DNA of 64,000 bases, taken from the NCBI GenBank assembly GCA_963826695.1, contig CAWGXZ010000007.1:118494-182493 (forward strand), given 5' to 3'. The notes beneath the pieces are model-generated. The model saw nothing but the letters and a program-made list of their open reading frames with translations, searched no databases and was not told the origin of the DNA. This document shows, in pieces, positions 41,086 through 53,122 of the stretch (positions are counted from its first letter, which is position 1; the number at the start of each line of letters is the position of its first letter). The position numbers and the translations under genes are program-made. The DNA is from CAWGXZ01 sp963826695. GTDB taxonomy: Bacteria; Pseudomonadota; Gammaproteobacteria; Burkholderiales; Burkholderiaceae_C.

Positions 41086-42401
41086 GCGCGCTTCCGGCCG
41101 CCATGGCAGGTGGGGCGGGTGAACCGCTGTGCGCGGCCTACCGGCGAACCCGCAATGCCTCGTTGCGGCTGGTCGAGCCGCTCAGCGCCGAGGACTGCCA
41201 GGTGCAGTCGATGCCCGACGCAAGCCCGGTGAAGTGGCACCTGGCGCATGTCACCTGGTTCTTCGAGACCTTCGTGCTCGAGCGTTTCGAGGCCGGCTTC
41301 GAGCCGTTCGATGCGTCGTTCCGGGTGCTGTTCAACAGCTACTACCACGGCATCGGCGAGCAGTGGCCGCGCGCCCGGCGCGGGCTCATCACCCGGCCGA
41401 CGCTCGACCGGGTGCTCGACTACCGGCGCGACGTCGATGCCCGCGTGGCCCGGCTGATCGAGCTGCACCGGGGTGATCCGGCGATCGGCGCGCTCGTCGG
41501 CCTCGGTTTGCAGCACGAGCAACAGCACCAGGAACTGATCCTCACCGACATCAAGCACGCGCTGTCGTTCGCCGGGGGCGCGCCCTACGCCAGCCGCTGG
41601 CCGCTGACCGACATCGCCGCCTCGCCGCTGCGCTGGTCGAGCTTCGCCGGCGGCCTGTTCGAACTCGGTCACCAGCCTGCAGAGGACGGTGCGTTCTGCT
41701 TCGACAACGAGACGCCGCGGCACACCACCTTCGTCGCCCCGTTCCAGATGGCGTCGCGGCCGGTGGTCGGGTCGGAATACCTGGCTTTCATCGACGACGG
41801 CGGCTACCAGCGGCCGGAGTTGTGGCTCGCGGCGGGCTGGGACTGGGTCCGCGATGGCGGACGCACCGTGCCGCTCTACTGGGAGCCACGCTCGCCGGGC
41901 GCGGCAAGGGCCGCAGAACCGGCGCGGCACTTCACCCTGCAGGGTCGCGTCGAGGTCGATGCGAACACGCCGGTCGCTCACCTGAGCTACTACGAGGCCG
42001 ACGCCTACGCGCGCTGGGCCGGCGCTCGTCTGCCGACCGAGGCCGAATGGGAGTTGGCCGCCCGGGCCACGCCGCGTCGCGCCAGCCCGGCGCACGCCAA
42101 CTTCGTCGAGCGCGGCGCTTTCCATCCGCTCGCCGCGGGTGCCGACAGCGGCGAGACTCTGCTGCAGCTCTACGGCGACGTCTGGGAGTGGACCCAGTCG
42201 GGCTACGCGCCATACCCCGGCTACCGGGCATTGCCAGGCGCCGTCGGCGAATACAACGGCAAGTTCATGTGCAACCAGTACGTGCTGCGCGGCGGTTCCT
42301 GCGTTACCCCGGCAGACCACGTGCGGGCGAGCTACCGCAACTTCTTTCCGGCCGATGCGCAGTGGCAGTTCAGCGGCGTTCGGCTGGCGCGCAACGCGTG
42401 A
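41082..42401 (+). CDS. egtB: EgtB-like sulfoxide synthase (ergothioneine family)
   Basis: 439 residues. DinB-like domain with iron ligands His56 (WHLAHVTWF) and His145/His149 of HEQQHQELILTD, then a formylglycine-generating-enzyme-type lectin fold with RLPTEAEWELAARA, YGDVWEWTQS, GEYNGKFM and VLRGGSCVTP. EgtB joins trimethylhistidine to a thiol with oxygen, making ergothioneine. The partner EgtD (histidine methyltransferase) is not in the window, so either it lies elsewhere or the substrate differs. Translation is coupled to trhO by a four-base overlap. Family assignment is firm; the exact product is not. Confidence 0.88.
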   Translation: MSALPAAMAGGAGEPLCAAYRRTRNASLRLVEPLSAEDCQVQSMPDASPVKWHLAHVTWFFETFVLERFEAGFEPFDASFRVLFNSYYHGIGEQWPRARRGLITRPTLDRVLDYRRDVDARVARLIELHRGDPAIGALVGLGLQHEQQHQELILTDIKHALSFAGGAPYASRWPLTDIAASPLRWSSFAGGLFELGHQPAEDGAFCFDNETPRHTTFVAPFQMASRPVVGSEYLAFIDDGGYQRPELWLAAGWDWVRDGGRTVPLYWEPRSPGAARAAEPARHFTLQGRVEVDANTPVAHLSYYEADAYARWAGARLPTEAEWELAARATPRRASPAHANFVERGAFHPLAAGADSGETLLQLYGDVWEWTQSGYAPYPGYRALPGAVGEYNGKFMCNQYVLRGGSCVTPADHVRASYRNFFPADAQWQFSGVRLARNA

Positions 42402-42471
42402 TCGGGCGGCCGCGAAGCGCCAGAATCGCATGCGGTAGCGCATCCATCCGGGTGCCATCAAGGAGCCGACC

Positions 42472-43248
42472 ATGTTGCACAGTGTCAATCACCTCCACGG
42501 ATTCGCCGTCGTCGCCAGCGACGGGGACATCGGCCGCGTCGACGAGTTGTTCTTCGACGACGAACACTGGGCGGTGCGCTACCTGGTCGTCGATACCGGC
42601 GGCTGGCTCGACGGCCGCAAGGTATTGATCTCGCCCTATTCGGTCGAACGGGCCGACGGCGAGCTGAAGACCGTCGAGGTGCGGCTGACGCGCGCGCAGG
42701 TCGAGAACAGCCCGGACATCCAGACCCATCAGCCGCCTTCCCGGCGTCACGAGGCGGACTACCTGAAGTACTACGGCTATCCGACCTACTGGGGCGGTGC
42801 CGAGATGTGGGGGCTGGGCGCGTATCCGCTGGTGGCGCCGCCCGTCGCGATGCCGATTCCCGAGCCCGACGCCGCCGCGCTCGACTCCGAGTCCGACGAT
42901 CACGGCGAGGACTCCCACCTGCGCAGCACCCGCGATGTCGTCGGCTACCCGGTCCAGGCCAGCGACGACAGCTTCGGCCATGTCGAGGACTTCCTCGTCG
43001 ACGACACGTCGTGGGCGATCCGCTACCTGGTGATCGACACCCGCAACTGGGTGCCGGCGAGCAAGCGCGTGCTCGTCGCGACGCAGTGGATCGACCGCGT
43101 CGACTGGACCGATGCCCAGGTCTACACCCAGCTGAGCAAGGAGACGATCCGCAGCGCCCCGGCTTACGACCAGGTCGCCAGCGTCGACCGCAGCTACGAG
43201 GAGCGGCTGCACACGGCGCACGGCCGCAGCGGCTACTGGAGCCTCTAG
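42472..43248 (+). CDS. Tandem PRC-barrel domain protein
   Basis: 258 residues with two PRC-barrel repeats: residues about 8-75 (GFAVVASDGDIGRVDELFFDDEHWAVRYL...) and about 155-220 (GYPVQASDDSFGHVEDFLVDDTSWAIRYL...). The two are clearly duplicates. Between them is a Tyr/Pro-rich linker. No signal peptide. PRC barrels occur in photosynthetic reaction centres, RimM and many soil-bacterial stress proteins; the function here is unknown. AAGGAG lies 6 bases before the ATG. The TAG stop is the first part of an intergenic repeat (CTAGGAGCC), so the native C-terminus may have been altered by it. Confidence 0.82.
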   Translation: MLHSVNHLHGFAVVASDGDIGRVDELFFDDEHWAVRYLVVDTGGWLDGRKVLISPYSVERADGELKTVEVRLTRAQVENSPDIQTHQPPSRRHEADYLKYYGYPTYWGGAEMWGLGAYPLVAPPVAMPIPEPDAAALDSESDDHGEDSHLRSTRDVVGYPVQASDDSFGHVEDFLVDDTSWAIRYLVIDTRNWVPASKRVLVATQWIDRVDWTDAQVYTQLSKETIRSAPAYDQVASVDRSYEERLHTAHGRSGYWSL

Positions 43249-43341
43249 GAGCCTGTCGGGCGCCACTCGGCTTCGCCGGCGCCTCGTCTGGCACTGCGAC
43301 TCTCCCCGGCGCGGGCCCGACCCATAGCCCGACAGGCTCCT
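43247..43341. repeat. Palindromic intergenic repeat, copy 1
   Basis: Perfect 15-bp inverted arms AGGAGCCTGTCGGGC (43247-43261) and GCCCGACAGGCTCCT (43327-43341). The inside matches, in reverse complement, the left part of copy 2 at 52851. It abuts the PRC gene and supplies its TAG stop. A further fragment, GGGCTTTGGGTCAGG, follows the right arm. The remaining gap up to pepP holds a TAAAAT at 43475-43480 that may be the pepP -10. Confidence 0.8.
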
Positions 43342-43540
43342 GGAAGCCTTTGGGGCTTTGGGTCAGGATGCCGTTGCGCGCCCGCCGCGAGATTGCCTGA
43401 GCCGACCGGCACCGCTGTGGCGCGGCAGCGTTCCGCCGGCGGCTGTGCGCATCGGGCTTGCGACGACAGCTCCCTAAAATGGCGCCGCCGCGGCCCGGCA
43501 GCGCCGCCGGCGCCGCGGCTTCGGTGGGAGCCGCTGCCCG

Positions 43541-45377
43541 ATGGACGCTTCTACGACCCTGCACCGAATCGCGCGGCTGCGTGAAGTCCTTGCCGCCGAG
43601 CAACTGGCGGCGGTGCTGGTGCCGTCGTCCGACCCGCACCTGTCGGAATACCTGCCGGCGCACTGGCAGGCGAGGCAGTGGCTTTCGGGCTTCAGCGGCT
43701 CGACGGCAACGCTGGTGGTCGGCCGCCACGAGGCGGCGCTTTTCACCGACAGTCGCTACTGGGAGCAGGCCGAGGCCGAGCTCGCCGGCAGCTCGATCGA
43801 ACTCGTTCGCCAGGGCGCACCCGACGCGCCCGAGCCGCCTGCCTGGCTCGGCAGCCGGCTGCAGCGCGGCGACACCGTGGCGGTCGACGGCCATGTGCTC
43901 AGCCTCCACGCCGCGACACGGCTCGGCAGTGCGCTCGAGGCTGCCGGCATTCGACTGCGCACCGACCTCGACCCGGTCGCTGCGATCTGGTCCGACCGAC
44001 CGGCCCTGCCGCAGGCGCCGATCGATGAACACCTGCCGCCGCATGCCGCCACGCCGCGGACCGACAAGCTGCGCCGGGTGCGCGAGGCGATGCAGCGCCA
44101 TGGCGCGAGCCATCATCTGGTTTCGACGCTCGACGACATCGCCTGGCTCTTCAACCTGCGCGGCAGCGACGTCGACTTCAACCCGGTGTTCATCGGCCAC
44201 GCGCTGCTTTCGGCCGACGACGCAACGCTGTTCGTCGCCGACGGCAAGGTCGACGACGCGCTGCGGCAGCGGCTGCAGGAAGACGGCGTGCAGCTCGCCG
44301 GCTACGGCGATGCCGCGGCGGCGCTGCGGTGCCTGGGGAACGCCGAAGCGCCGGCGACGCTGCTGCTCGACCCGCGCCGCGTCACGCTCGGCCTGCGCGA
44401 GCAGGTGCCCGGCGCGGGTCCGGCTGGTCGAGGCGATCAATCCGTCGGTGCTGCTGAAGAGCCGCAAGGACGCCGTCGAGGCGGCGCATATCCGCCGGGC
44501 GATGATCGAGGACGGCGCGGCGATGTGCGAGTTCTACGCCGGCTTCGAGGCCGCGCTCGCCGAGCGCGGCGCGGCCGAGGCACTGAGCGAGCTGACGGTC
44601 GACCGCGACCTCGGCGCCGCCCGCTCGCAGCGACCGGGTTTCGTCGGCCCGAGCTTCCCGACGATTGCCGGCTTTGCCGCCAACGGCGCCATGCCGCACT
44701 ACCGCGCCACGCCCACCGCGTATTCGGCGATCGAGGGCAACGGCCTGCTGCTGATCGACTCCGGCGGCCAATACCTCGGTGGCACCACCGACATCACCCG
44801 GGTCTGGCCGATCGGCACGGTCGGCGCTGCCGAGCGGCGCGACTACACGCTGGTGCTGAAAGGCATGATCGCGCTCAGCCGTGCGCGCTTTCCGCGCGGC
44901 ACCCTGTCGCCGATGCTCGACGCCATCGCCCGGGCGCCGCTGTGGGAGCACGGCATCGACTTCGGCCACGGCACCGGCCACGGCGTCGGCTATTTCCTGG
45001 CGGTGCACGAGGGGCCGCAAAGCATCTCCAAGGCGATCCCCGAGCCGCACATGGCGTTCGAGCCCGGCATGGTGACGAGCATCGAGCCGGGCGTCTACCG
45101 CCCCGGCCAGTGGGGTGTGCGGATCGAGAACCTGGTGCTCGCCGTCGAGTGCAACACACCCGAGTCGGGCGCCTTCGGCGACTTTCTCGAATTCGAGACG
45201 CTGACGCTCTGCCCGATCGACCTGCGCTGCCTCGATCTCGGGCTGCTGCGTCCGGATGAAATCGAGTGGCTGAACACCTACCACCGCACCGTGCGCGAGC
45301 GGCTCGAGCCGCTGCTGGCCGGCGCCGCACTCGACTGGCTGCGGCTGCGAACCGAGCCGCTGACGCGTGCGCCTTAA
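43541..45377 (+). pseudogene. pepP: Xaa-Pro aminopeptidase (M24B), frameshifted in this sequence
   Basis: Removes N-terminal residues preceding proline. The first frame (43541 to about 44410) encodes both non-catalytic domains (VLVPSSDPHLSEYLPAHW, FTDSRYWEQAEAEL). The second frame (about 44405-45377) holds the pita-bread domain with all five metal ligands: Asp in LIDSGGQY, Asp in GTTDITR, His in GHGTGHGVG, Glu in SIEPGVY and Glu in VRIENLV. Removing one C from the CCC at 44408-44410 joins them as EQVPARVRLVEA. As written, the first frame runs to 45259 with a nonsense tail. Both halves are well preserved, so an assembly error is more likely than decay. Confidence 0.85.
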
Positions 45378-45403
45378 GGCGAGATCGGGCTGGCTGTGGC
45401 GTC

Positions 45404-45453
45404 AGAAGGTGTGAAAGAAACCGTCGCGTCGAGCAGGTTGACTCACACCTTCT
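45404..45453. terminator. Inverted repeat between converging pepP and metalloprotease genes
   Basis: Perfect 11-bp arms AGAAGGTGTGA (45404-45414) and TCACACCTTCT (45443-45453) with a 28-base loop. Its place between converging genes fits a terminator, but the loop is long and there is no T-run. Confidence 0.3.
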
Positions 45454-48154
45454 TCAGACGCCGCTGCGCTCCAGCCGGGCGTCGAGCGCCTGGTTCAGGG
45501 TGTTGGCGCTGTCCTGCAGATGCGCCCGGCTCAGCGCGCTCAGTCCCGGCGCCCGCGCTGCCGTGCGCAGCCGCACCTGCAGCCGCTCGGCCTGCGCGCG
45601 CAGCAGGCTGCGGGCGTCGGCGCGGCTCAGCGACGCCGGGTGCAGCAGGCGCGTCGCCAGCCGGTTCATGTGCTCGCGCTGCAGCTCGCGCCGCGGCGCC
45701 GGGATGTCGCCCCGGCGGCCGAGCTCGCTCCAGACCACCCGGTCGAGCCGGGAATAGAGTTCCGCGAGTTGCAGTGCGTCGTGCGGCGACTTGGCTTCGC
45801 TGTCGATCAGCCGCGCCGCCACACTGTCGCTCATCAGCTGCGACAGCACGTTGCGCTGCAGGTCGCTGATCTGCGCCGCGGCCGAGAAGTCGGTCACCAC
45901 GTTGTCCCCGCTGCGCAGCGAGTCGCCGCGCTCCTGGAAATCGACCGCCAGCCGGCGCTGCAGCGCCGGCGACAGCGGGAAGCTGTCGGCTGCCAGGAAG
46001 TTCGACGCCAGCAGGTCGAGCGCGGCGCGCTGCTGGCTCGCCGGCAGCGGCACCAGCGGCTCGCGGCCGCTGCCGGCGTGATCGCGCAAGGTGCGCACGC
46101 CGCCGATCTGCCGCGTCAGCAAAGCTGGCGGCGCGGTTCATGTCGCGCAACGCATAACCGACCGAGCGGCGCAGCGCCGAATAGTCGCTGCCGGCGACGA
46201 GCTCGCGCTTCTCCTGCCGCGCCAGCAGGTCGCGCGCGATGGCCACGCGCTTGCTGGCGAAGGCGATCACGTCCGAGCCGAGGTCGAAGGTCAGCGTTTC
46301 CGGGTCGATGCCGAGATAGTGGTCCTCGTCGGTCCCGTAGGCGAGTCCGGGTTCATGGCTTCGGCTGGCGATGCGCGCCAGCTCCGCCGCCTCGTCGGCC
46401 GGGCTGAGTCCGGCCGCCAGGGGCCGGTAGGCGTACTCGACCGCCCACTCGTCGTAAGGGCCGAGCGTGGCGTTGAACGGCCGCGGGCGCTGCCCGGGAG
46501 GCAGTCCGGGCAGCGGCAGGTTCACCGGCGAATAGTCCATCACCGATCCGCTCAGGCTGTGGCTGGCGGTGAACACGGGGTCGGACAGCTGGGCTTCGCT
46601 GTAGGCCCGCGACGAGCGGAAGTTGTGGCGCAGGCCGAGCGTGTGACCGACCTCGTGCATCACCACGTCCTTCAGGTAGGCAGCGATGAACTGCTCGGCG
46701 TCGGGGCCGGCCGGGTCGAGATCGCCGCGGGCGTCGAGCACGTCGAAGGCGTAGGTCAACTGCTCGGCGGCATGGTCGGCGTATTCGCAATCGGCGCCGT
46801 GCGCATGGACGAGGTCGCGCCCGCGCTGGCTGGCCTGCCCGCCTGCGGCGGCCGACAGGGGTGGCGCAGCCAGCACCTCGGCGCGCGCCGAGCGCATCGC
46901 GCGCGACGACAGGCTCTCGATGGCGATGTCGGCGTCGAGAATCTCTCCCGAGCGCGGATCGACATGGCTCGGTCCGATGGCGCCGAACGACGGCCGGGCA
47001 CTGGTCAGCCAGCGCACCGACGCACGGCCGACGTCGAGCACATCGAAATCGCCACCTTCGGGCTGCAGTTCGACGCGGATCGCGTCGCGGAAGCCGATCT
47101 TCTCGAAGGCGCGATTCCACTCGAGGATGCCCTCGCTGATCGGCGCGCGGTAGCGTTCGGGAATGCTGCGATCGAGCCAATAGGTGATCGGCCGGACCGG
47201 CTCGGACAGCGGCGCGGCGGCGTCGACCTTCTCGAGCCGCCACCGGTTGACGAAGCGCCGCCGCGGCGAGCGCGCCAGCTCATCGCCGAAGTCGCTGACG
47301 TTGGTCGTGAAGTGGCCGATGCGGGCGTCGGCGCGGCGCGGTGGCATCGGCACCGCCGGCAACCGGGCCAGCGCGAAATGCACCGTCAGGAACAGGCTGC
47401 GGCCGTCCGGCACCGGCGGCGTGGTCGCCGGTGCGGCCGCGAGCGTGGCGACGGCATAGTGGTTCAGCACCTCGACCACCGCCGTATCCGCAGTGCCGCG
47501 CAGCCCGACCACCGCCGAGTGCCGCGCGTCGAAGGCGTAGCCCTGACGGTAGTGGCGCTGCAGTTCCGCGCCGAGGCCGAGCAGATCGGTGACGAAGATG
47601 GCATTGGCTTCGACCAGCACCGTGCCGCGCTGCGGGTGCGGCTGGCTCAGCACCGGCGCGCTGCCGAGCAGGCTCGGCGAGAAGGAACCCGTCGCTGCAC
47701 CGCCGGGTGCCCGGTAGGCGTTGTTGACGATCAGCAGTTGCAGCTGGTTGTGGATGCGGCGGAATTCGACCAGCTGCTCGCCGGCCATGCGCCCGCCGTA
47801 GAAGCGGCCGTCGCCGATGCCGCCCTTCAGCTTCGGCGAAAGGAAGAACGGCTGGCCGAAATCGGACGGCGCAAGCTCGAGCCAGACCTTGTCGTCGCGC
47901 TGCCAGAGCGCAAACAGTCCGTCGACGCGGGTCGCGCCGGCAACCACCTCGTCGAACGCCTTGAGCGTCGAGGCCGGCGCGGCACGCGCGGTGGCGGCGC
48001 TGGCTGCGGAAGCCGGTGCCGACGCAGCGCGCGCCGCCGATGCCGGTGCAGCCGGCGCCGGCGCGGGACCGACGGGCGGCGCGGCATTCAGCGCCGAGCA
48101 GGCGGCAAGGGCCAAGCCAGCGAGCCCTGAAAAAACGCGTAGCAACAGCGACAT
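45454..48154 (-). pseudogene. Zinc-dependent metalloprotease lipoprotein (DUF5117/DUF4953 type), frameshifted
   Basis: About 900 residues when joined. Lipoprotein signal MSLLLRVFSGLAGLALAAC, then an Ala/Pro-rich spacer, a DUF5117-like beta region, and the zincin core with HEVGHTLGLRHNF (metal His, catalytic Glu, third His) and the Met-turn SVMDYSPVN. Near 46120 the frame changes: NRAASFADAADRRR continues as nonsense while the other frame carries LLTRQIGGVRTLRDHAG to the end at 45454. Removing one T from TTT restores NRAASLLTRQIGG. Large exported proteases of this type are common in Burkholderiales; substrates are unknown. A 213-bp gap without a supported feature separates it from ettA. Confidence 0.85.
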
Positions 48155-48367
48155 CGGCAGACCACCGCTCGACGAGTCGCCTGCCGCGGCGCGGCAGACC
48201 GTCTCACGGCGTCGATTCTGTACCGCGGTCGTTTCCAATCGTAAAGACGGGGCTTGTTCGCACCCCGACGGCGCCGCACGGCTCGACCACCGTGCCGAGG
48301 AGAATCTCGGTCGCTAAACCGCAGCCGCGTCGCAGCAGTCGCGACCGGGGCGTGCCGCGGCCGCCGC

Positions 48368-50032
<1,665 letters not shown>

Positions 50033-50367
50033 GGGGAACTTCGGTCGAACGGGGGAGAAGGAGGCGTGTGCCGCAGGACGCGGGAGCCAGTGCGCTATTG
50101 TCGCCGACCGCCCCGTGCCGTGCCGCCTCGCAATTTCTGCGCACGCCGACCCGGTGACCGCAGGCGCTGTGGTGCTGCAGAGACGAAAGTGCGGCCTGCC
50201 CCGTCGCAAGACCCCCGGGTAAACGCGAATGCCCGGTACAATAGCGGCACCGACGCGGGCACCAGTCACCGCGTTGCCGTCATCCCGACTGAGCCGCTCG
50301 GCTCACTGCAATTTCAGCCTGCGACTGGCCCGCAACCCGGGCAACGGGCCGAATCTCTTGGAATCCC
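50033..50367. other. Divergent gap between ettA and rhlE
   Basis: 335 bases without a gene. The only signal I can support is TACAAT at 50238-50243, a good -10 for rhlE that would give a 5' leader of about 120 bases; long leaders are usual for cold-induced RNA helicases. No clear -35, operator or riboswitch is visible. Confidence 0.45.
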
Positions 50368-51804
50368 ATGTCCTTTGACACCCTCGGCCTTGCCGAGTCG
50401 CTGCTGCGTGCCGTTCACGAACAGGGCTACACCGTCCCCACCCCGATCCAGGCCCAGGCCATTCCCGCGGTGCTCTCCGGCGGCGACCTGCTCGCCGGCG
50501 CGCAGACCGGCACCGGCAAGACCGCCGGCTTCGTGCTGCCGATGCTGCAGCGCCTGTCGCTCGAGAAGCCGGTGCGCGATGCACGCGGCCGCATCCCGAT
50601 CCGCGCCTTGATCCTGACGCCGACGCGTGAGCTCGCTGCGCAGGTCGAGGAAAGCGTGCGCGTCTACGGCAAGTACATGCCGCTGACGTCGATGGTGATG
50701 TTCGGCGGCGTCGGCATGCAGCCGCAGATCGACAAGCTGAAGAAGGGCGTCGACATCCTGGTCGCGACCCCGGGGCGCCTGCTCGACCACGCCGGCCAGC
50801 GCACGCTCGACCTGTCGAGCGTGCAGATCCTGGTGCTCGACGAAGCCGACCGCATGCTCGACATGGGCTTCGTCCACGACATCAAGAAGGTGCTGGCGCT
50901 GGTGCCGGCGAAGAAGCAGAGCCTGCTTTTCTCGGCGACTTTCAGCGACGAGATCAAGGCCCTGGCCGACAAGCTGCTGAACCAGCCGGCGCTGATCGAA
51001 GTCGCGCGGCGCAACCAGACCAACGACGCAATCGCGCAGAAGGTGCATCCGGTCGGCCGCGAGCTGAAGAAGGACTTGCTGACGCACCTGATCAAGAGCA
51101 ACGACTGGAACCAGGTGCTCGTCTTCACGCGCATGAAGCACGGCGCCAACCGGCTGGTCGAGCACCTGCTGAAGGAAGACATCAGCGCGATGGCGATCCA
51201 CGGCAACAAGAGCCAGAGCGCACGGACCAAGGCGCTCGCCGACTTCAAGGCCGGCGACCTGCGGGTGCTGGTGGCGACCGACATTGCCGCCCGCGGCATC
51301 GACATCGACCAGTTGCCGCACGTCGTCAATTTCGAGCTGCCGAACGTGCCGGAGGACTACGTCCACCGCATCGGCCGCACCGGCCGCGCCGGCGCGCAGG
51401 GCGAAGCCGTGTCGCTGGTCTGCGTCGACGAGAACGGCTTCCTGCGCGACATCGAGCGGCTGATCAAGCGCGAGATTCCGAAGGAAGTGATTGCCGGCTT
51501 TGCGCCGCATGCCAGCGAGAAGCCCGAGCCGATCGTCCTGGGCCGGATGGTCATCGGCGAAGGCGCGGCACGCGGCGCGATGCGCCCTGCCGGTCGTGGC
51601 GGTGACCGCGGCGGCCGCCCGGGCGCAGGTGGCGGCGGACACGCCGGGCAGGCCGCGCATGCCGGCCGGCCGCCGGTGCGACACACCGCGCCGAATCGGG
51701 CTCCGAGTGCGGCTGCGCCCGCGCGGCAGCAGCCGGGCCCCAGCCGCAGCGACGCGCCGCGCGTCGGCGGTGGCGCTTCGCGGCTGACCCAGGGCAAGCG
51801 CTGA
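50368..51804 (+). CDS. rhlE: DEAD-box RNA helicase, RhlE type
   Basis: 478 residues. Q motif FDTLGLAESLLRAVHEQGY, motif I AQTGTGKTAGF, Ia PTRELAAQ, II VLDEADRMLDMGF, III SATFS, V ATDIAARGID and VI HRIGRTGRAGAQG. Unwinds RNA with ATP; RhlE members help ribosome maturation and RNA decay and are often cold-induced. After about residue 395 a Gly/Arg/Ala/Pro-rich basic tail follows, typical of RhlE and thought to bind RNA. A terminator follows its stop. A GGAA stands about 7 bases before the ATG. Confidence 0.94.
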   Translation: MSFDTLGLAESLLRAVHEQGYTVPTPIQAQAIPAVLSGGDLLAGAQTGTGKTAGFVLPMLQRLSLEKPVRDARGRIPIRALILTPTRELAAQVEESVRVYGKYMPLTSMVMFGGVGMQPQIDKLKKGVDILVATPGRLLDHAGQRTLDLSSVQILVLDEADRMLDMGFVHDIKKVLALVPAKKQSLLFSATFSDEIKALADKLLNQPALIEVARRNQTNDAIAQKVHPVGRELKKDLLTHLIKSNDWNQVLVFTRMKHGANRLVEHLLKEDISAMAIHGNKSQSARTKALADFKAGDLRVLVATDIAARGIDIDQLPHVVNFELPNVPEDYVHRIGRTGRAGAQGEAVSLVCVDENGFLRDIERLIKREIPKEVIAGFAPHASEKPEPIVLGRMVIGEGAARGAMRPAGRGGDRGGRPGAGGGGHAGQAAHAGRPPVRHTAPNRAPSAAAPARQQPGPSRSDAPRVGGGASRLTQGKR

Positions 51805-51844
51805 TCGAAGGCGGCGCTGCGGCGCCGCCTCGCCAGACCGTACC

Positions 51845-51873
51845 GAACCCGGCATGCGCCGGGTTCTTCGTTT
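51845..51873 (+). terminator. Rho-independent terminator of rhlE
   Basis: Nine-bp stem GAACCCGGC / GCCGGGTTC with loop ATGC, followed by TTCGTTT. It lies about 40 bases after the stop. Confidence 0.7.
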
Positions 51874-51937
51874 GAGGCGCTGCAGCGCCCGACGATGATC
51901 GCAGGCGCCTGCACACAGCGCGTTCGCTTCACCCCCC

Positions 51938-52831
51938 ATGCCACCCGCCAGCCTGTTGCGCCTGATCGTGCTCGCCGCCATCTGGGGCGCATCGTTCGTC
52001 TTCATGCGCATCGGCGTTGCGGCACTCGGGCCGGCTTGGCTGATCGTCGGGCGCGTGGTTTCAGCCGCGCTGTTCCTCGGCGCGGTCGGCCTGCTGCTTC
52101 GAAAGCGGCTGGGCCTGCGCGCGCACTGGCGCCACTACCTCGTGCTCGGCGCCCTCAACTCGGCGATACCGTTCCTGCTGATCGGCTATGCGGCACAGAC
52201 GCTCACGGCCGCGCTGATGTCGGTGCTGAATGCCACGGCGCCGATCTTCGGCGCGCTGATCGGCTCGATTGCCCTGCGGCGCATGCCGCCCGCGACGACG
52301 CTGGTCGGCCTGGCACTCGGCGTCGGCGGCGTCGCGCTGCTGGTCGGCTTCGACACGCGCGGCATGGCGCCCGGTGCGCTGATCGCCGTCTGCGCCACTG
52401 CCGGCGCGGCGTTCTGCTACGGCCTGGCAAGCGTCTATGCCAAGGCCGCGCCGAAGGTCGACTCCTTCGCCAACGCGCACGGCACGATGGTGGCCGCGGC
52501 ACTGCTCTGCACACCGGCGCTGGCGTTTTCACCGTCGCCTGCCATGCCATCGGCGGGCGTGGTCGCTGCGGTGCTGGCACTCGGCGTCGTCTGCAGCGGT
52601 GTGGCCTACCTGCTGTACTTCCGCCTCATCGATGAAGTCGGCGCAACGCCGGCGCTGTCGGTCACCTTCCTGATTCCGGTGTTCGGCGTGCTCTGGGGCC
52701 ACCTCTTCCTCGGCGAAGTGGTCGGCTGGCACACGCTGGCCGGTGCGCTGGCGGTGCTGATCGGCACCGCCCTCGTCACCGGCTTCTCGCCGCGCGAGTT
52801 GTTCGCCAGGAAGGCAGAAGGCAGCGCCTGA
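51938..52831 (+). CDS. EamA/DMT-family transporter
   Basis: 297 residues with ten hydrophobic helices in two EamA repeats (about 8-140 and 150-285). The first opens LIVLAAIWGASFVFMRIGV; the second ends with the family's VFGVLWGHLFLGEVVGWHTLAGALAVL pattern. Drug/metabolite transporters of this type export amino acids, nucleotides or other small metabolites; the substrate is not predictable. No Shine-Dalgarno is evident. It ends 20 bases before copy 2 of the palindromic repeat. Confidence 0.88.
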   Translation: MPPASLLRLIVLAAIWGASFVFMRIGVAALGPAWLIVGRVVSAALFLGAVGLLLRKRLGLRAHWRHYLVLGALNSAIPFLLIGYAAQTLTAALMSVLNATAPIFGALIGSIALRRMPPATTLVGLALGVGGVALLVGFDTRGMAPGALIAVCATAGAAFCYGLASVYAKAAPKVDSFANAHGTMVAAALLCTPALAFSPSPAMPSAGVVAAVLALGVVCSGVAYLLYFRLIDEVGATPALSVTFLIPVFGVLWGHLFLGEVVGWHTLAGALAVLIGTALVTGFSPRELFARKAEGSA

Positions 52832-52850
52832 AGCCGCTGTTCGGGAACGC

Positions 52851-53122
52851 TAGGAGCCTGTCGGGCTTTGGGTCGGGCTCGCGCCGGGGCGAGTCGCAGC
52901 GCCAGACGAGGCGCCGGCGAAGCCGTGTGGCGGGCCCACACTGCGAGCCGGCAACGACGGATGGCGCTGCGAATCGCCCCGGCCCTTCGGGTTGGGCCGG
53001 AAAAGGGGCTGATCCGTCGTTGCAAATGCTCGCCGGGTGTCCAACCCGGCTGCGCTTTGCGCCTAAGCTGAGCCCCTTTTCCGGCCCAACGCGGGCCCGA
53101 CCCAGAGCCTGACAGGCTCCTA
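52851..53122. repeat. Nested palindromic intergenic repeat, copy 2
   Basis: Outer arms AGGAGCCTGTCGGGC (52852-52866) and GCCTGACAGGCTCCT (53107-53121, one mismatch) match copy 1 at 43247. Inside are a perfect 20-bp pair, 52991-53010 with 53071-53090, and a perfect 12-bp pair GCAACGACGGAT (52951-52962) with ATCCGTCGTTGC (53012-53023). The right end supplies the TAG stop of the prolyl-hydroxylase-like gene. It carries no open frame that I can support. Confidence 0.82.

Noticed and set aside
44402..44420. Programmed ribosomal frameshift in pepP (and the other split genes)
   Set aside because: No shared slippery heptamer or downstream structure; different families are all hit by one extra base, which fits sequence error better.
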